From Sulfurovum sp. (lineage in GTDB: Bacteria; Campylobacterota; Campylobacteria; Campylobacterales; Sulfurovaceae), in the NCBI GenBank assembly GCA_023955225.1, contig JAGSGJ010000018.1:1-40023 (forward strand): a DNA stretch of 40,023 nt. The letters run 5' to 3'. Below, piece after piece: positions 23,695 to 32,239 of the stretch. The position numbers were made by a program, and so were the translations under genes. The notes below the pieces were generated by a model that was given only the letters and a program-made list of their open reading frames with translations, did no database searches and had not been told where the DNA came from. Every line of letters starts with the position of its first letter. Position 1 is the first letter of the stretch.

Positions 23695-25078
23695 GTTTTG
23701 CCTTTATAATTGATGGATCAAGTGTGATTCTGAACCCTAACCCATGAGGGGATACTTTCATAAGTTTCAATGTACCTTTAAGTTGTTGGGTAATTAGGTT
23801 ATAAATAATATGTAAGCCAAGTCCGCTTCCGCCTTGCCCTCGTTTTGTAGTAAAGAAAGGATCAAAGATCTTTTTCTCATTTTCACTACTTATGCCTATG
23901 CCGTTATCTTGATAGTTAAGAATGAATTGATCTGTTAACTCCATAGATATAGTGATGACATTATCTTCACCTTCTTCAAAAGCATGCTTGAGAGAATTCA
24001 AAATTAGATTCGAAAAGATCTGTGAAAAAATTCCGGGGTAACTATCAAGAATAATACTATTATCTATATTGTTTATCACTTTTACCTGTTTGTCATTTAA
24101 AGGCGTATGGAAACCAAGAATAATACTATCAACATATTGTTTTAAATTAAATTCACGTTGGTCTTCAAAGTGTTGGTCAACAGAGATATGTTTAAATGAT
24201 TTGACTAAGGTTACAGCATTATTTAATCTGTCACGAATAGTTTGAATTAGTTTATTCATAATATTCATATATTCTTTGAGCGCTTCTTCAGTCAGCATGT
24301 CTTCTTTGTAATTTGATTCTAATTTTTGAAGTTCATGGTCCATTTGTGAAATGCCTGTAAGCCCCACACCCAGCGGTGTATTGATCTCATGAGCAATGCC
24401 AGACACCAAAGATCCCAGAGATGCCATTTTTTCGGATTCAATGAGTATATTTTGAGCTTGTTCAAGTTTTGCCAAACTTTCCTGAAGCTCAAGTCTGACT
24501 TTTTCTTCAGTGCTTACAAAGTAGTAATACAGACTAAAGATAATAGCCATAATTAAAATAAAATTAATAACAAAAAAGCCTATGATATATGCCTCTGGCA
24601 AAGCAATATCATATGGTTTTGCATAGGGGTCCACCAAGCCACTAAAGATCATTAATGCGATAAATAAAAAAAGCCATAATATTGACTTACTTTTATCACT
24701 AATTGTGAAACTGCCAAATACAGCTATGACTGACCATAGAACATTTCCCCCACTGGCTATAAAGCCTCCAAGAAAAAACTGAAAGAAAAAAGGAAGCAAT
24801 AGAGAAATAATGATTTGAATATTTTGTGATACTTGAAATTTTTTCGTAAAATATAAATAAGTGAAGTTTAGGATTGTAATTATAATGTACGCATAGGGTA
24901 CCATTGCTGCGATATAGATGTCATGATACAGGCATAGTGTCCCCCACACTAAACCACCGGTACTCATAAGTAACCCCATATAAATAAGAAAACCATGCTG
25001 ACGTTTTTCATCATCTGTGTTTCTGGAAGTATCTGCAATGGTAAGCAGAGGTAAAATATAACTTAGGTACTTATTCAT
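23687..25078 (-). CDS. Membrane sensor histidine kinase
   Basis: A 463-residue kinase with about six N-terminal membrane helices (about 30-190), a short coiled coil (LELQESLAKLEQAQNILIES), and an H-box MASLGSLVSGIAHEINTPLG with the phosphorylated His at about 230. The HATPase domain has N-box NLILNSLKHAF, G1 DNGIGI, F-box PFFTTKRGQ and G2 GSGLGLHI, all intact. The large insert between the H-box and the phosphatase-like helix is typical of HATPase kinases with N-terminal membrane sensors. I choose the ATG at 25078; a TTG at 25093 is in frame but has no better ribosome site. Its 3' end overlaps the REC-GGDEF-EAL gene, so the pair links a membrane signal to c-di-GMP breakdown. Confidence 0.9.
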   Translation of the reverse strand: MNKYLSYILPLLTIADTSRNTDDEKRQHGFLIYMGLLMSTGGLVWGTLCLYHDIYIAAMVPYAYIIITILNFTYLYFTKKFQVSQNIQIIISLLLPFFFQFFLGGFIASGGNVLWSVIAVFGSFTISDKSKSILWLFLFIALMIFSGLVDPYAKPYDIALPEAYIIGFFVINFILIMAIIFSLYYYFVSTEEKVRLELQESLAKLEQAQNILIESEKMASLGSLVSGIAHEINTPLGVGLTGISQMDHELQKLESNYKEDMLTEEALKEYMNIMNKLIQTIRDRLNNAVTLVKSFKHISVDQHFEDQREFNLKQYVDSIILGFHTPLNDKQVKVINNIDNSIILDSYPGIFSQIFSNLILNSLKHAFEEGEDNVITISMELTDQFILNYQDNGIGISSENEKKIFDPFFTTKRGQGGSGLGLHIIYNLITQQLKGTLKLMKVSPHGLGFRITLDPSIIKAKHG

Positions 25079-25181
25079 TGAGTATACTTTCAAGTTTAAT
25101 AATATATTGTAATGTAATTTTATTAAATAACTCTATTCTATCTGTGTTATAATAGAATTATCTTGATTGTAACGATACTAT

Positions 25182-25997
25182 TTAAGATAATTTAATCAAT
25201 ATTTTATCAAGAAGATTAGTACTTAATACCCTCTTTAGATAGCCTAACAAGTACGTTGCTTTAGTAATGTAGTAACGAGGTTTGGGTTTATCGGCCAATA
25301 TGATTTTATGTACTACTGATGCAACAGAACTGGCATCTTCATTGAATGGTACTTTTTTCTGTGTTCCTTTTAGGCTATTAAGATACTTCTCTTTAAACAC
25401 AGAATGTTCTATATCAACATTCTCCTCCAACTTCTTAAGTGCAGTTTGACGGAAATGACTTGTAATAGGACCTGTATTGAGAAGTACTGGATAGATGTTG
25501 GTATCTTGGAGTTCCAGTCTAAGAGTGTCTGTTAGTCCTTCTATCGCATATTTACTGGCATTGTAGGCACCACGGCTAAATAGAGAGATGATACCCAGTA
25601 CAGAACTATGCTGGATAATCTTCCCCTGCCCCTGTTCTCTCATCACAGGTATGATCTGTCTTGTACATTCATGTAAGCCAAAGACATTGGTTTCAAACTG
25701 TTCGCGCAGGGTATCTGTTGTAATGTCTTCCATCGCTCCCGGTTGCCCGTAACCTGCATTGTTAAACCAGACATCTATGCTTCCATCAAGCTCTAACACC
25801 TTTTCTATGACTGCTGTGATCATCTCTGGCTTTGTCACATCCAGTTGCATGGCATGTTCAAAGCCTAAGTTCTTGAGCATATCAACATCTTTTTGATCTC
25901 GTGCAGTAGGATAGACTTTGATGAATTTATTTTTTAAATAGATTGCTGTTTCAAGTCCTATCCCAGTAGAACAGCCTGTTATGACTATATTTTTCAA
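25182..25997 (-). CDS. Short-chain dehydrogenase/reductase
   Basis: A 271-residue classical SDR. The NAD(P)-binding motif is TGCSTGIG, the NNAGYG motif is intact, and the catalytic Ser and YNASK tetrad are present (HSSVLG, AYNASKYAIEG). The C-terminus carries a hydrophobic extension (TYLLGYLKRVL) that may touch the membrane. It starts with TTG at 25997 with AGGA 6 bases upstream, just after the bioV stop, so the two are probably co-transcribed. Substrate is unknown. Confidence 0.88.
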   Translation of the reverse strand: MKNIVITGCSTGIGLETAIYLKNKFIKVYPTARDQKDVDMLKNLGFEHAMQLDVTKPEMITAVIEKVLELDGSIDVWFNNAGYGQPGAMEDITTDTLREQFETNVFGLHECTRQIIPVMREQGQGKIIQHSSVLGIISLFSRGAYNASKYAIEGLTDTLRLELQDTNIYPVLLNTGPITSHFRQTALKKLEENVDIEHSVFKEKYLNSLKGTQKKVPFNEDASSVASVVHKIILADKPKPRYYITKATYLLGYLKRVLSTNLLDKILIKLS

Positions 25998-25998
25998 A

Positions 25999-26511
25999 TT
26001 AATTCCTCAGTAAATGGCCAGATTTTTTTAGTATATATGTAGTGCATGTGGATGTAAAAAATTTCAAAGCTTTCTCAGAATCTATGATCTTATCCTCTTC
26101 ACCAATAAAAACTTCTATCGTTATTCCTCTATCAATTAGTTCTTGTATCTTTTGATTGTCCCATTGATACGTTAAAAGTGCTTCAAGTGCTTCTTTTGTC
26201 TCTACCTGTAGATAGCAGGAAAGGTCTTGTTTTGAAGGGTATGCAACATTGGATAGAAACTGTTTGACATAGGCTTCTTTCCCTGCTTCAAAATAACGTA
26301 ATTGTGTACGTATGAAACTGGGTTTTTGTGTTTGGAAAAAAGCAGGAGAGAGAAGTATGAGTCTGTCTATACGCTCTTTAGAATGATACACATACTCAAA
26401 TGCCTGCTGTGCTCCATAAGAAAAACCAGCAACAGAGTAGTCACTGTTTATAAGATACGGAGCAAACAGTTCCTCTTCGTTCTGAAGTGAGAAGCCATTA
26501 AAGTATTTCAT
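25999..26511 (-). CDS. bioV: Pimeloyl-ACP methyl ester esterase BioV
   Basis: A 170-residue alpha/beta hydrolase that releases pimeloyl-ACP from its methyl ester for biotin synthesis. The small size, the start MKYFNGFSLQNEEELF and the nucleophile motif GFSYGA (Ser31) match the Helicobacter-type BioV, which replaces BioH in Campylobacterota. The other catalytic residues are likely the Asp in IGEEDKIID and the His in SGHLL at the C-terminus. It lies directly after the FtsH-like gene (16-bp gap) and before the SDR gene on the same strand. The ribosome site is weak (GAGC), fitting translation within an operon. Confidence 0.87.
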   Translation of the reverse strand: MKYFNGFSLQNEEELFAPYLINSDYSVAGFSYGAQQAFEYVYHSKERIDRLILLSPAFFQTQKPSFIRTQLRYFEAGKEAYVKQFLSNVAYPSKQDLSCYLQVETKEALEALLTYQWDNQKIQELIDRGITIEVFIGEEDKIIDSEKALKFFTSTCTTYILKKSGHLLRN

Positions 26512-26527
26512 TAGAATGTGCTCATGT

Positions 26528-28204
26528 TTAAAAGATTTTACGTAAGATCACTCTACACTCTTCAGCTGTGATGTTCTCGTGCGCTAAGAGATAGATAGAA
26601 ACCTCGCTGAGTGCTTTGTCTAGTGTTTTCAAGAGTGTTGTAACTTCTGAAACAGATTCACGTAAAAGTTCTTCTTCTTGTTGATGGGTTACGATGAAAT
26701 TTTCGCTCATAACATACTCGTAGATCACTTTTCTGACGATCTCTTTAGCCTGAGCAATGTCAGTACTTGCATTGGTGAATTGTTCATTAAAGTGGATCTT
26801 CGTAGCGATACTACCTGCAAGATAGACTTTAATGCGTGAGAGAAGTTGACTCCTAGAGAGTATCTCATGCTCTTGGCTTAACAGTCTAGTGTTTACGATA
26901 CCTATTTTTTCAAATTCAACATCCAGCCATGTAGCTATGACAGCTTTTGCCGCTTGATAAATGGCTTGAATTTCTCTCTCTTCTTCTGTAAAAGAGAGTA
27001 TCTTTCGTTTTCCCAGTAAGACTTTCTCTTTGACTGCTTCAAAGTCAGAAGTTTCAACTATACTGCGTCCTTCTCTCATGGCAAAAATGGCTGCTTCGTT
27101 TGTGAGTGTGTCCAGTGCAGCAGAGTTAAAACCTACTGTCATGCGTGCAACTAACTTTATATCTACCTCATTTGGTTTGTGTGCAAGATAGAGTTCAAGT
27201 GTTTTAGCTCTATCTTCCAAGTCAGGCAGTGAAATATGTATACGTCTATCGAAACGCCCTGCTCTAAGAAGTGCTTCATCCAGCATCTCTATTTTATTGG
27301 TAGCACCGATGACTATGACACCTGAACTGTCTTCAAAGCCATCCATCTCAGTTAGGAGTTGGTTCAGTGTAGCTTCTCTCTCATCATTTCTAAACTCACC
27401 ACGACTTTTACCTACAGCATCTATCTCATCTATGAAGACAATACTTGGCGCCATCTGTTTAGCTTTTTTAAAGAGTTCAGAGACTCTTTTAGCACCCATT
27501 CCTACGTAAATATGTACAAAAGAAGCACCACTTTGGTAAAAGAAAGGTACATTTGCTTCACCTGCAACGGCTTTAGAAATGAGCGTTTTACCTACACCTG
27601 GAGGGCCCACAAGTAGTACACCTTTAGGTAAACGGATATCTAAGTCACGATATTTTTGTGGCTCTTTAAGAAAATCAATAATCTCTTCCAGCTCCTCTTT
27701 TACATCTTTAATTCCCGCTACATCTGCAAAAGTGACATTGGAAGTAAGTGCTTGCACAGGTTCATTTCCAGGGGTATCGTCTTCTTTAGAAGATGCTCGT
27801 ATGTATTTAAGTTGTTGTAGTCTATTTTGTTTCATCAGTCTGTATAAAAACCCAAATGCTGCAATGATGATAAGCAGAGAAAGAAGATCATAAAGATAGC
27901 TGTTGTCTTCACGAACCTCTACGGGGTACTTAGTAAAAAATGCTGTTTTATTGATAGCATCTTTATAGATCTTATAAGTGAGAGTGTCTGTCTTTAGGCG
28001 TAGGAAATCACCATCGATAATAACTTTTTGAATCTTTCCTTCAGTATAAAGTGTATTTGCCTGATCATGGGTAATGAGTGTGTCCGTATTTCTAAGTGTA
28101 GCAAAAGAAAGCAGTACAAGCAATACGGTAAGTAATACTACAATGATCTTGATATTTGAGTGATTCAGTTTGGATGGATTAAATTTTTGCTTTGTTGCCT
28201 TCAT
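26528..28204 (-). CDS. FtsH-like AAA+ membrane protein lacking the zinc protease motif
   Basis: A 558-residue FtsH homologue. The N-terminal membrane helices are at about 18-37 and 105-124, around a periplasmic part. The AAA+ domain is intact: Walker A GPPGVGKT (200-207), Walker B IVFIDE (255-260) and the second region of homology ALLRAGRFDRR (311-321). The aligned zinc site reads YQAAK (416-420) where FtsH has HEAGH, so both zinc His and the catalytic Glu are gone. The third zinc ligand position keeps Asp482 (STDIAQA). It should hydrolyse ATP but not cleave peptides. GGAGG precedes the ATG; its start overlaps mtaB by 26 bp. It may act as an unfoldase or partner of a true FtsH encoded elsewhere. 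Confidence 0.9.
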   Translation of the reverse strand: MKATKQKFNPSKLNHSNIKIIVVLLTVLLVLLSFATLRNTDTLITHDQANTLYTEGKIQKVIIDGDFLRLKTDTLTYKIYKDAINKTAFFTKYPVEVREDNSYLYDLLSLLIIIAAFGFLYRLMKQNRLQQLKYIRASSKEDDTPGNEPVQALTSNVTFADVAGIKDVKEELEEIIDFLKEPQKYRDLDIRLPKGVLLVGPPGVGKTLISKAVAGEANVPFFYQSGASFVHIYVGMGAKRVSELFKKAKQMAPSIVFIDEIDAVGKSRGEFRNDEREATLNQLLTEMDGFEDSSGVIVIGATNKIEMLDEALLRAGRFDRRIHISLPDLEDRAKTLELYLAHKPNEVDIKLVARMTVGFNSAALDTLTNEAAIFAMREGRSIVETSDFEAVKEKVLLGKRKILSFTEEEREIQAIYQAAKAVIATWLDVEFEKIGIVNTRLLSQEHEILSRSQLLSRIKVYLAGSIATKIHFNEQFTNASTDIAQAKEIVRKVIYEYVMSENFIVTHQQEEELLRESVSEVTTLLKTLDKALSEVSIYLLAHENITAEECRVILRKIF

Positions 28205-29426
28205 TGCTTACCTCCACATTATTTAGAAATACCCAGTTTGCACTTAGGTCATCATCACTGCTAACAGATACTTTATTGAAGTATTGGTCAAATCCTTGAT
28301 AGACACCATCTTTACCGCTTTCGAGTAAGACTTCAAGATTCTGAGTATGTTCACGTCTAAAAGCAAAGTTTTTTGCCTTTATAATGTCCGTGAGTTCACG
28401 GTGACGCTCTTTAGCGATATTACCTCTAACTTCTGGTTTCATCGTTGCAGAAACAGTGTTGTCACGCTTGGAGTATGAAAAAGCATGAACATGGGTCAAC
28501 GGTAACTCTTTGACTCTAGATATCGCTTCAGCCCACTCTTTCTCATCTTCGCCCGGATGGCCAACGATATAGTCAGTACCCAGAGCATAGCCATGATCAG
28601 CAATCTTTCTAAAAAGTTCCAGGTCAGTTTTGTATTCATTTCGTCTGTTCATAAGTTTGAGCATTTTATCGCTGGTGTGTTGTAATGCAATGTGCATATG
28701 TTTTGCCATCCAGGGTTCTTTGAGAAGTTCCATAAACTCATCGTCTATCTGTATAGGTTCCAGACTTCCTATACGTATACGTCTTACACCTCGTATCATG
28801 CTCATTTTTTTCAACAGTTTTGCCATAGAGGTGTCGTGGTCACGTCCGTAAGAGCCTACATTGGTTCCAGTCAGTATGAACTCTCCAAAACCGTTGCTTG
28901 CAAGTTTAGAGATCTGCTCCAAGATAGTCTCTTCTTTATGAGAACGTGCATCACCGCGTACAGCGGGTATGATACAGTACGAACATCTAAAGTCACAACC
29001 CTCTTGGATTTTAATGAAAGCCCTACTTTTGCCTATAAACTCTTCTACGATGGTAGAATCTATATGTTCAAGATCCCCTATCTGATAAAATGGTGTTTCA
29101 TTTTTAAGTACAGCGTTGATGTTTTCCTTCTCAGAATGACCTATGACGCCAAATACTTTTTTATCCTCAAATAAAGACTCTCCTTTTGAATGGGACCCAC
29201 AGCCTGCGAGTACTACTTTTGCCTCTGGGTTTTTACGGTGCATAGATGAGATGTAGTTACGTACAGAAGAGTCTGCCCCATTGGTAACAGTACAGGAATT
29301 TACGACGATGATGTCTGAGCTAAGTTCATTATCTGTCAGTTCATAGTCTTTAAGTTTTGACATCATTACTTGCGTGTCAAACTGGTTGGTACGACATCCA
29401 AAGGTTTTAAAATAGACTTTTTGCAT
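28179..29426 (-). CDS. mtaB: tRNA t6A37 methylthiotransferase MtaB
   Basis: A 415-residue radical-SAM enzyme that adds a methylthio group to t6A37 of tRNA. The N-terminal MTTase domain has three Fe-S cysteines (FGCRTNQFD, VNSCTVTN, AGCGSH). The radical-SAM motif is CDFRCSYC, and a TRAM-like C-terminal domain follows (residues about 350-415). MtaB-type over MiaB-type is chosen because of the length and the VNSCTVTNGAD and IPAVRGDARS patterns. GGAG lies 8 bases before the ATG. It sits between mscS (2-bp gap) and the FtsH-like gene (overlap), so it belongs to the same operon. Confidence 0.9.
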   Translation of the reverse strand: MQKVYFKTFGCRTNQFDTQVMMSKLKDYELTDNELSSDIIVVNSCTVTNGADSSVRNYISSMHRKNPEAKVVLAGCGSHSKGESLFEDKKVFGVIGHSEKENINAVLKNETPFYQIGDLEHIDSTIVEEFIGKSRAFIKIQEGCDFRCSYCIIPAVRGDARSHKEETILEQISKLASNGFGEFILTGTNVGSYGRDHDTSMAKLLKKMSMIRGVRRIRIGSLEPIQIDDEFMELLKEPWMAKHMHIALQHTSDKMLKLMNRRNEYKTDLELFRKIADHGYALGTDYIVGHPGEDEKEWAEAISRVKELPLTHVHAFSYSKRDNTVSATMKPEVRGNIAKERHRELTDIIKAKNFAFRREHTQNLEVLLESGKDGVYQGFDQYFNKVSVSSDDDLSANWVFLNNVEVSNEGNKAKI

Positions 29427-29428
29427 AC

Positions 29429-31096
29429 TTACAGCTCCACATTTGGATGCATGTCATCTGGACTAAATTCAGGTCTAGGTACATTTTTATCCACGTATAT
29501 AGATTGTGTAGGAAAAGCAAGTTGTATCTTCTCTTCAGCCTGAATACGAGAGATTATTTCTATGGATATGGTACTTCTAAGTGTCATAGTTGCATACGAA
29601 TTGGTAAGATACCATGCTGATATTTTCATACCATAAGGTTCAATATGTACATAGATACGAGGCTCAACATTGGTATTTCTCATACCGTACTTACTTCTGA
29701 GTTTATTGAGCTGTTTTCTTGTGATCTCTGTATACCCTTTTGAGTATTTCTTAGTAACCTCTTTAGCAATTTGTGTAGCCTTGTGTGCATCAGAGTCAAA
29801 GGTAATGACAAAGTCTATCCCATCCCATACTGTTTTTAGTCCAGAATGAGAGTAGTTCGCGATCATATCAGTAAATATGAAGTTGTTTGGAATGAAGATC
29901 ATACGCCCTGCTCTTCGGTTGGTCATAAAAGATGTAAGGTTGATGTCTTCATGCATGGTCATACGAAGCATAGAGATATCGACTATATCCCCTACATACT
30001 CCACACCCAATCGTACAAATCGAACCCTGTCACCTACATGGATAGAACCGCCAAGTACAATTGTCGCCCACCCCAAAAGAGACATGAACCAGTCTTTCAT
30101 AGCAATGGCAATACCGGCTGAGGCAAAACCAAGAATCGTGACGAGGTAACTTACATTTTCTATATAGGCAAGGAGTAAAGTTAAAAGTAAAATACTTACA
30201 AAAGAGATATTGAGTGCTTTGTTTATGGCATAAAAATTTTCATTGTCTGACATATATTTTTTAACAAAATATTTAATAAAAAATAAAAGGAAAATAAAGA
30301 AAAGGATGATCGCACCGATAGTTACCGTTCTTTCTATCTCTCTTTGAATGTCATTCTTGAGGTTAAGCTCGATTTCATCAATCTTTTTACTATGTACATT
30401 TTTAGTTGTTTTAAATATCTCCAGGACAGGAATAAATGTTTTAATTTGATCTACTGTGTCTTTTTGTTCATGGATGTAATCTAAGTTCATTGGGTCTAAG
30501 TTTAAAAGTTTTTTTAGAATGAGCTGTTTTGCCTTAAACTTTTCCACAATATATTGTAGAGATGCATATCGGTTGTTGTACGCTTCTATATCGGATTGGA
30601 GTTTTTCTCTATAAGAGAGTGCCCCGATCACAGCAAAAGGACTTTCTACATTAGGTACAGCATCTAGCGCAGGAGGCGTAAGAAACTTTTTAAAAGGATC
30701 TTTTTCATACTCTTTTAACAGTTGAAGTTTACCAAGTAGTGTGATCATATTGTCTTGTGAATTTTGCAACTCTTCTTTTTGTGTTCTTGTTTTTTGTTTA
30801 ATTTTTTCTAAACGATCAATATTTTCGTTTAGTGTTATATGCTGCTGTTCGAGTTCTTTGTATGTATGATAGTTACTGTAGATCTTAGACCAGATATTAT
30901 TATCGCTAAGTTCTTTTTCCAGAGTTTCCTTTTGCATAAGAAGTAGATTGATTTTTTGCGTGTCGAGAGGGTTGTGTTCTTCCAGTGTCTCTATGCTAGT
31001 GTTTATTTCATACGTTTCTCCAACATAGGTTGGCTCAGCAACAGCAGTATTAAAAGATAAAAGATAAAAGGTTATCAATATATTTTTGAAATTCAT
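29429..31096 (-). CDS. Mechanosensitive ion channel, MscS family
   Basis: A 555-residue MscS-type channel with a signal peptide (ending AVA), a long periplasmic coiled-coil region (about 40-240), and two to three membrane helices (about 255-345). The pore helix is in ATILGFASAGIAIAMKDW-type sequence (FASAGIAIAMKDWFMSLLGW), followed by the MscS beta domain (GDRVRFVRLGVEYVGDIVDI) and the C-terminal alpha/beta domain. It protects against osmotic shock. GGAGAAG precedes the ATG. Its start overlaps the end of aroB by 4 bp, so it is translationally coupled to it. Confidence 0.9.
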   Translation of the reverse strand: MNFKNILITFYLLSFNTAVAEPTYVGETYEINTSIETLEEHNPLDTQKINLLLMQKETLEKELSDNNIWSKIYSNYHTYKELEQQHITLNENIDRLEKIKQKTRTQKEELQNSQDNMITLLGKLQLLKEYEKDPFKKFLTPPALDAVPNVESPFAVIGALSYREKLQSDIEAYNNRYASLQYIVEKFKAKQLILKKLLNLDPMNLDYIHEQKDTVDQIKTFIPVLEIFKTTKNVHSKKIDEIELNLKNDIQREIERTVTIGAIILFFIFLLFFIKYFVKKYMSDNENFYAINKALNISFVSILLLTLLLAYIENVSYLVTILGFASAGIAIAMKDWFMSLLGWATIVLGGSIHVGDRVRFVRLGVEYVGDIVDISMLRMTMHEDINLTSFMTNRRAGRMIFIPNNFIFTDMIANYSHSGLKTVWDGIDFVITFDSDAHKATQIAKEVTKKYSKGYTEITRKQLNKLRSKYGMRNTNVEPRIYVHIEPYGMKISAWYLTNSYATMTLRSTISIEIISRIQAEEKIQLAFPTQSIYVDKNVPRPEFSPDDMHPNVEL

Positions 31097-32145
31097 TTTT
31101 CTTCTCCAAAGCTACGAAGTATTTTTTTTACGATACTTTCATCAATATCAGATACCATTTTGTAGTTACCCATACCTTGAGGTAAGATAAACTTGATACT
31201 CCCTCGGGCACTTTTTTTGTCTAAAAAGAAATGCTCATAAAAGTCATCTACATCTTTAATTACATATTCAGTAGGTAAAGAGGCGTTTTTTAAAAGTGTT
31301 TTAACCTCTTCCGCTTCTTCCTGTGTAAACAATTCAAGCTCGACAGCCAAAGCATTGGCCATCACCATTCCTATGGCGACTGCTTCACCATGTAAATAGG
31401 TTGTGTAGTTGGTTTCATTTTCAACCACGTGTCCAAAAGTATGTCCGTAGTTCAGTACGGCACGTATGCCTGCCTCTTTTTCATCTTGATTGACGACCCA
31501 TGCCTTTAGCTCTACACTCTTCCTGATCACTTCTTTCAGTGTCTTCGTATCTCTAAAATCAGACTTTTGTAAGAATTCAAAGTATGATTTGTCAAACATC
31601 ACAGCCATTTTGACTATCTCAGCGATACCTGCAGCAAACTCTCTTGGAGGTAATGTATTTAAAAATTCCGGATCTATATAAACGGCTTTGGGTTGATAAA
31701 AAGCACCTATAAGGTTTTTACCATATTTGTTATTGACCCCTGTTTTGCCTCCTACACTTGCATCAACCTGACTAAGAAGTGTTGTAGGTATCTGTATGAA
31801 GTCTATACCTCTCTGATAAAGACTTGCCGTAAATCCTGTCATATCACCTATCACACCACCACCAAAAGCGATGAGTAGAGATTTTCTATCGAGCTTATGC
31901 TCAAAACATTCATTCAGTATTTTTTCAACTGTCTCCAGGGTCTTGTACCCTTCCCCATCAGGAATGGTTACAATATTGAGTTTTGTAGCATTCAGGTGAG
32001 ACAGAAGTGTATCCAGATGATACCCAGCGACTGTCGGGTTGGTAACCACAACGACATTGGTATCAAAAGTAAGTTGGGGTAATGCATCAATCGTGATGTC
32101 ATAAGTGATGTTTTGAGTATGTGCTAATTCGATAGGAACGATCAT
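31093..32145 (-). CDS. aroB: 3-dehydroquinate synthase
   Basis: A 350-residue enzyme converting DAHP to 3-dehydroquinate in the shikimate pathway. The NAD-binding motif GGGVIGDMTGFTASLYQRG is intact, DASVGGKTGVNNKYGKN is the substrate-binding segment, and the metal ligands appear as GHTFGHVVEN and YLHGEAVAIGM. AAGG precedes the ATG by 9 bases. It is the first gene of the aroB-mscS-mtaB-ftsH-like run, with 4-bp overlap to mscS. Confidence 0.95.
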   Translation of the reverse strand: MIVPIELAHTQNITYDITIDALPQLTFDTNVVVVTNPTVAGYHLDTLLSHLNATKLNIVTIPDGEGYKTLETVEKILNECFEHKLDRKSLLIAFGGGVIGDMTGFTASLYQRGIDFIQIPTTLLSQVDASVGGKTGVNNKYGKNLIGAFYQPKAVYIDPEFLNTLPPREFAAGIAEIVKMAVMFDKSYFEFLQKSDFRDTKTLKEVIRKSVELKAWVVNQDEKEAGIRAVLNYGHTFGHVVENETNYTTYLHGEAVAIGMVMANALAVELELFTQEEAEEVKTLLKNASLPTEYVIKDVDDFYEHFFLDKKSARGSIKFILPQGMGNYKMVSDIDESIVKKILRSFGEEK

Positions 32146-32211
32146 CTAGTAAAACCTTGCGCGTTATTATTGGCTTTATTCTATCTTATTTGTGATTAAG
32201 TATCGTTTTAA

Positions 32212-32228
32212 AGGGGCTATATGCCCCT
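32212..32228 (-). terminator. Hairpin after the TrkA-like gene
   Basis: AGGGGC / GCCCCT form a 6-bp GC-rich stem with a 5-base loop, 12 bp after the TrkA-like stop, followed on the minus strand by TTTAAAA. It is a weak intrinsic terminator that would separate this gene from aroB. Confidence 0.5.
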
Positions 32229-32239
32229 GTAGAGACTTT

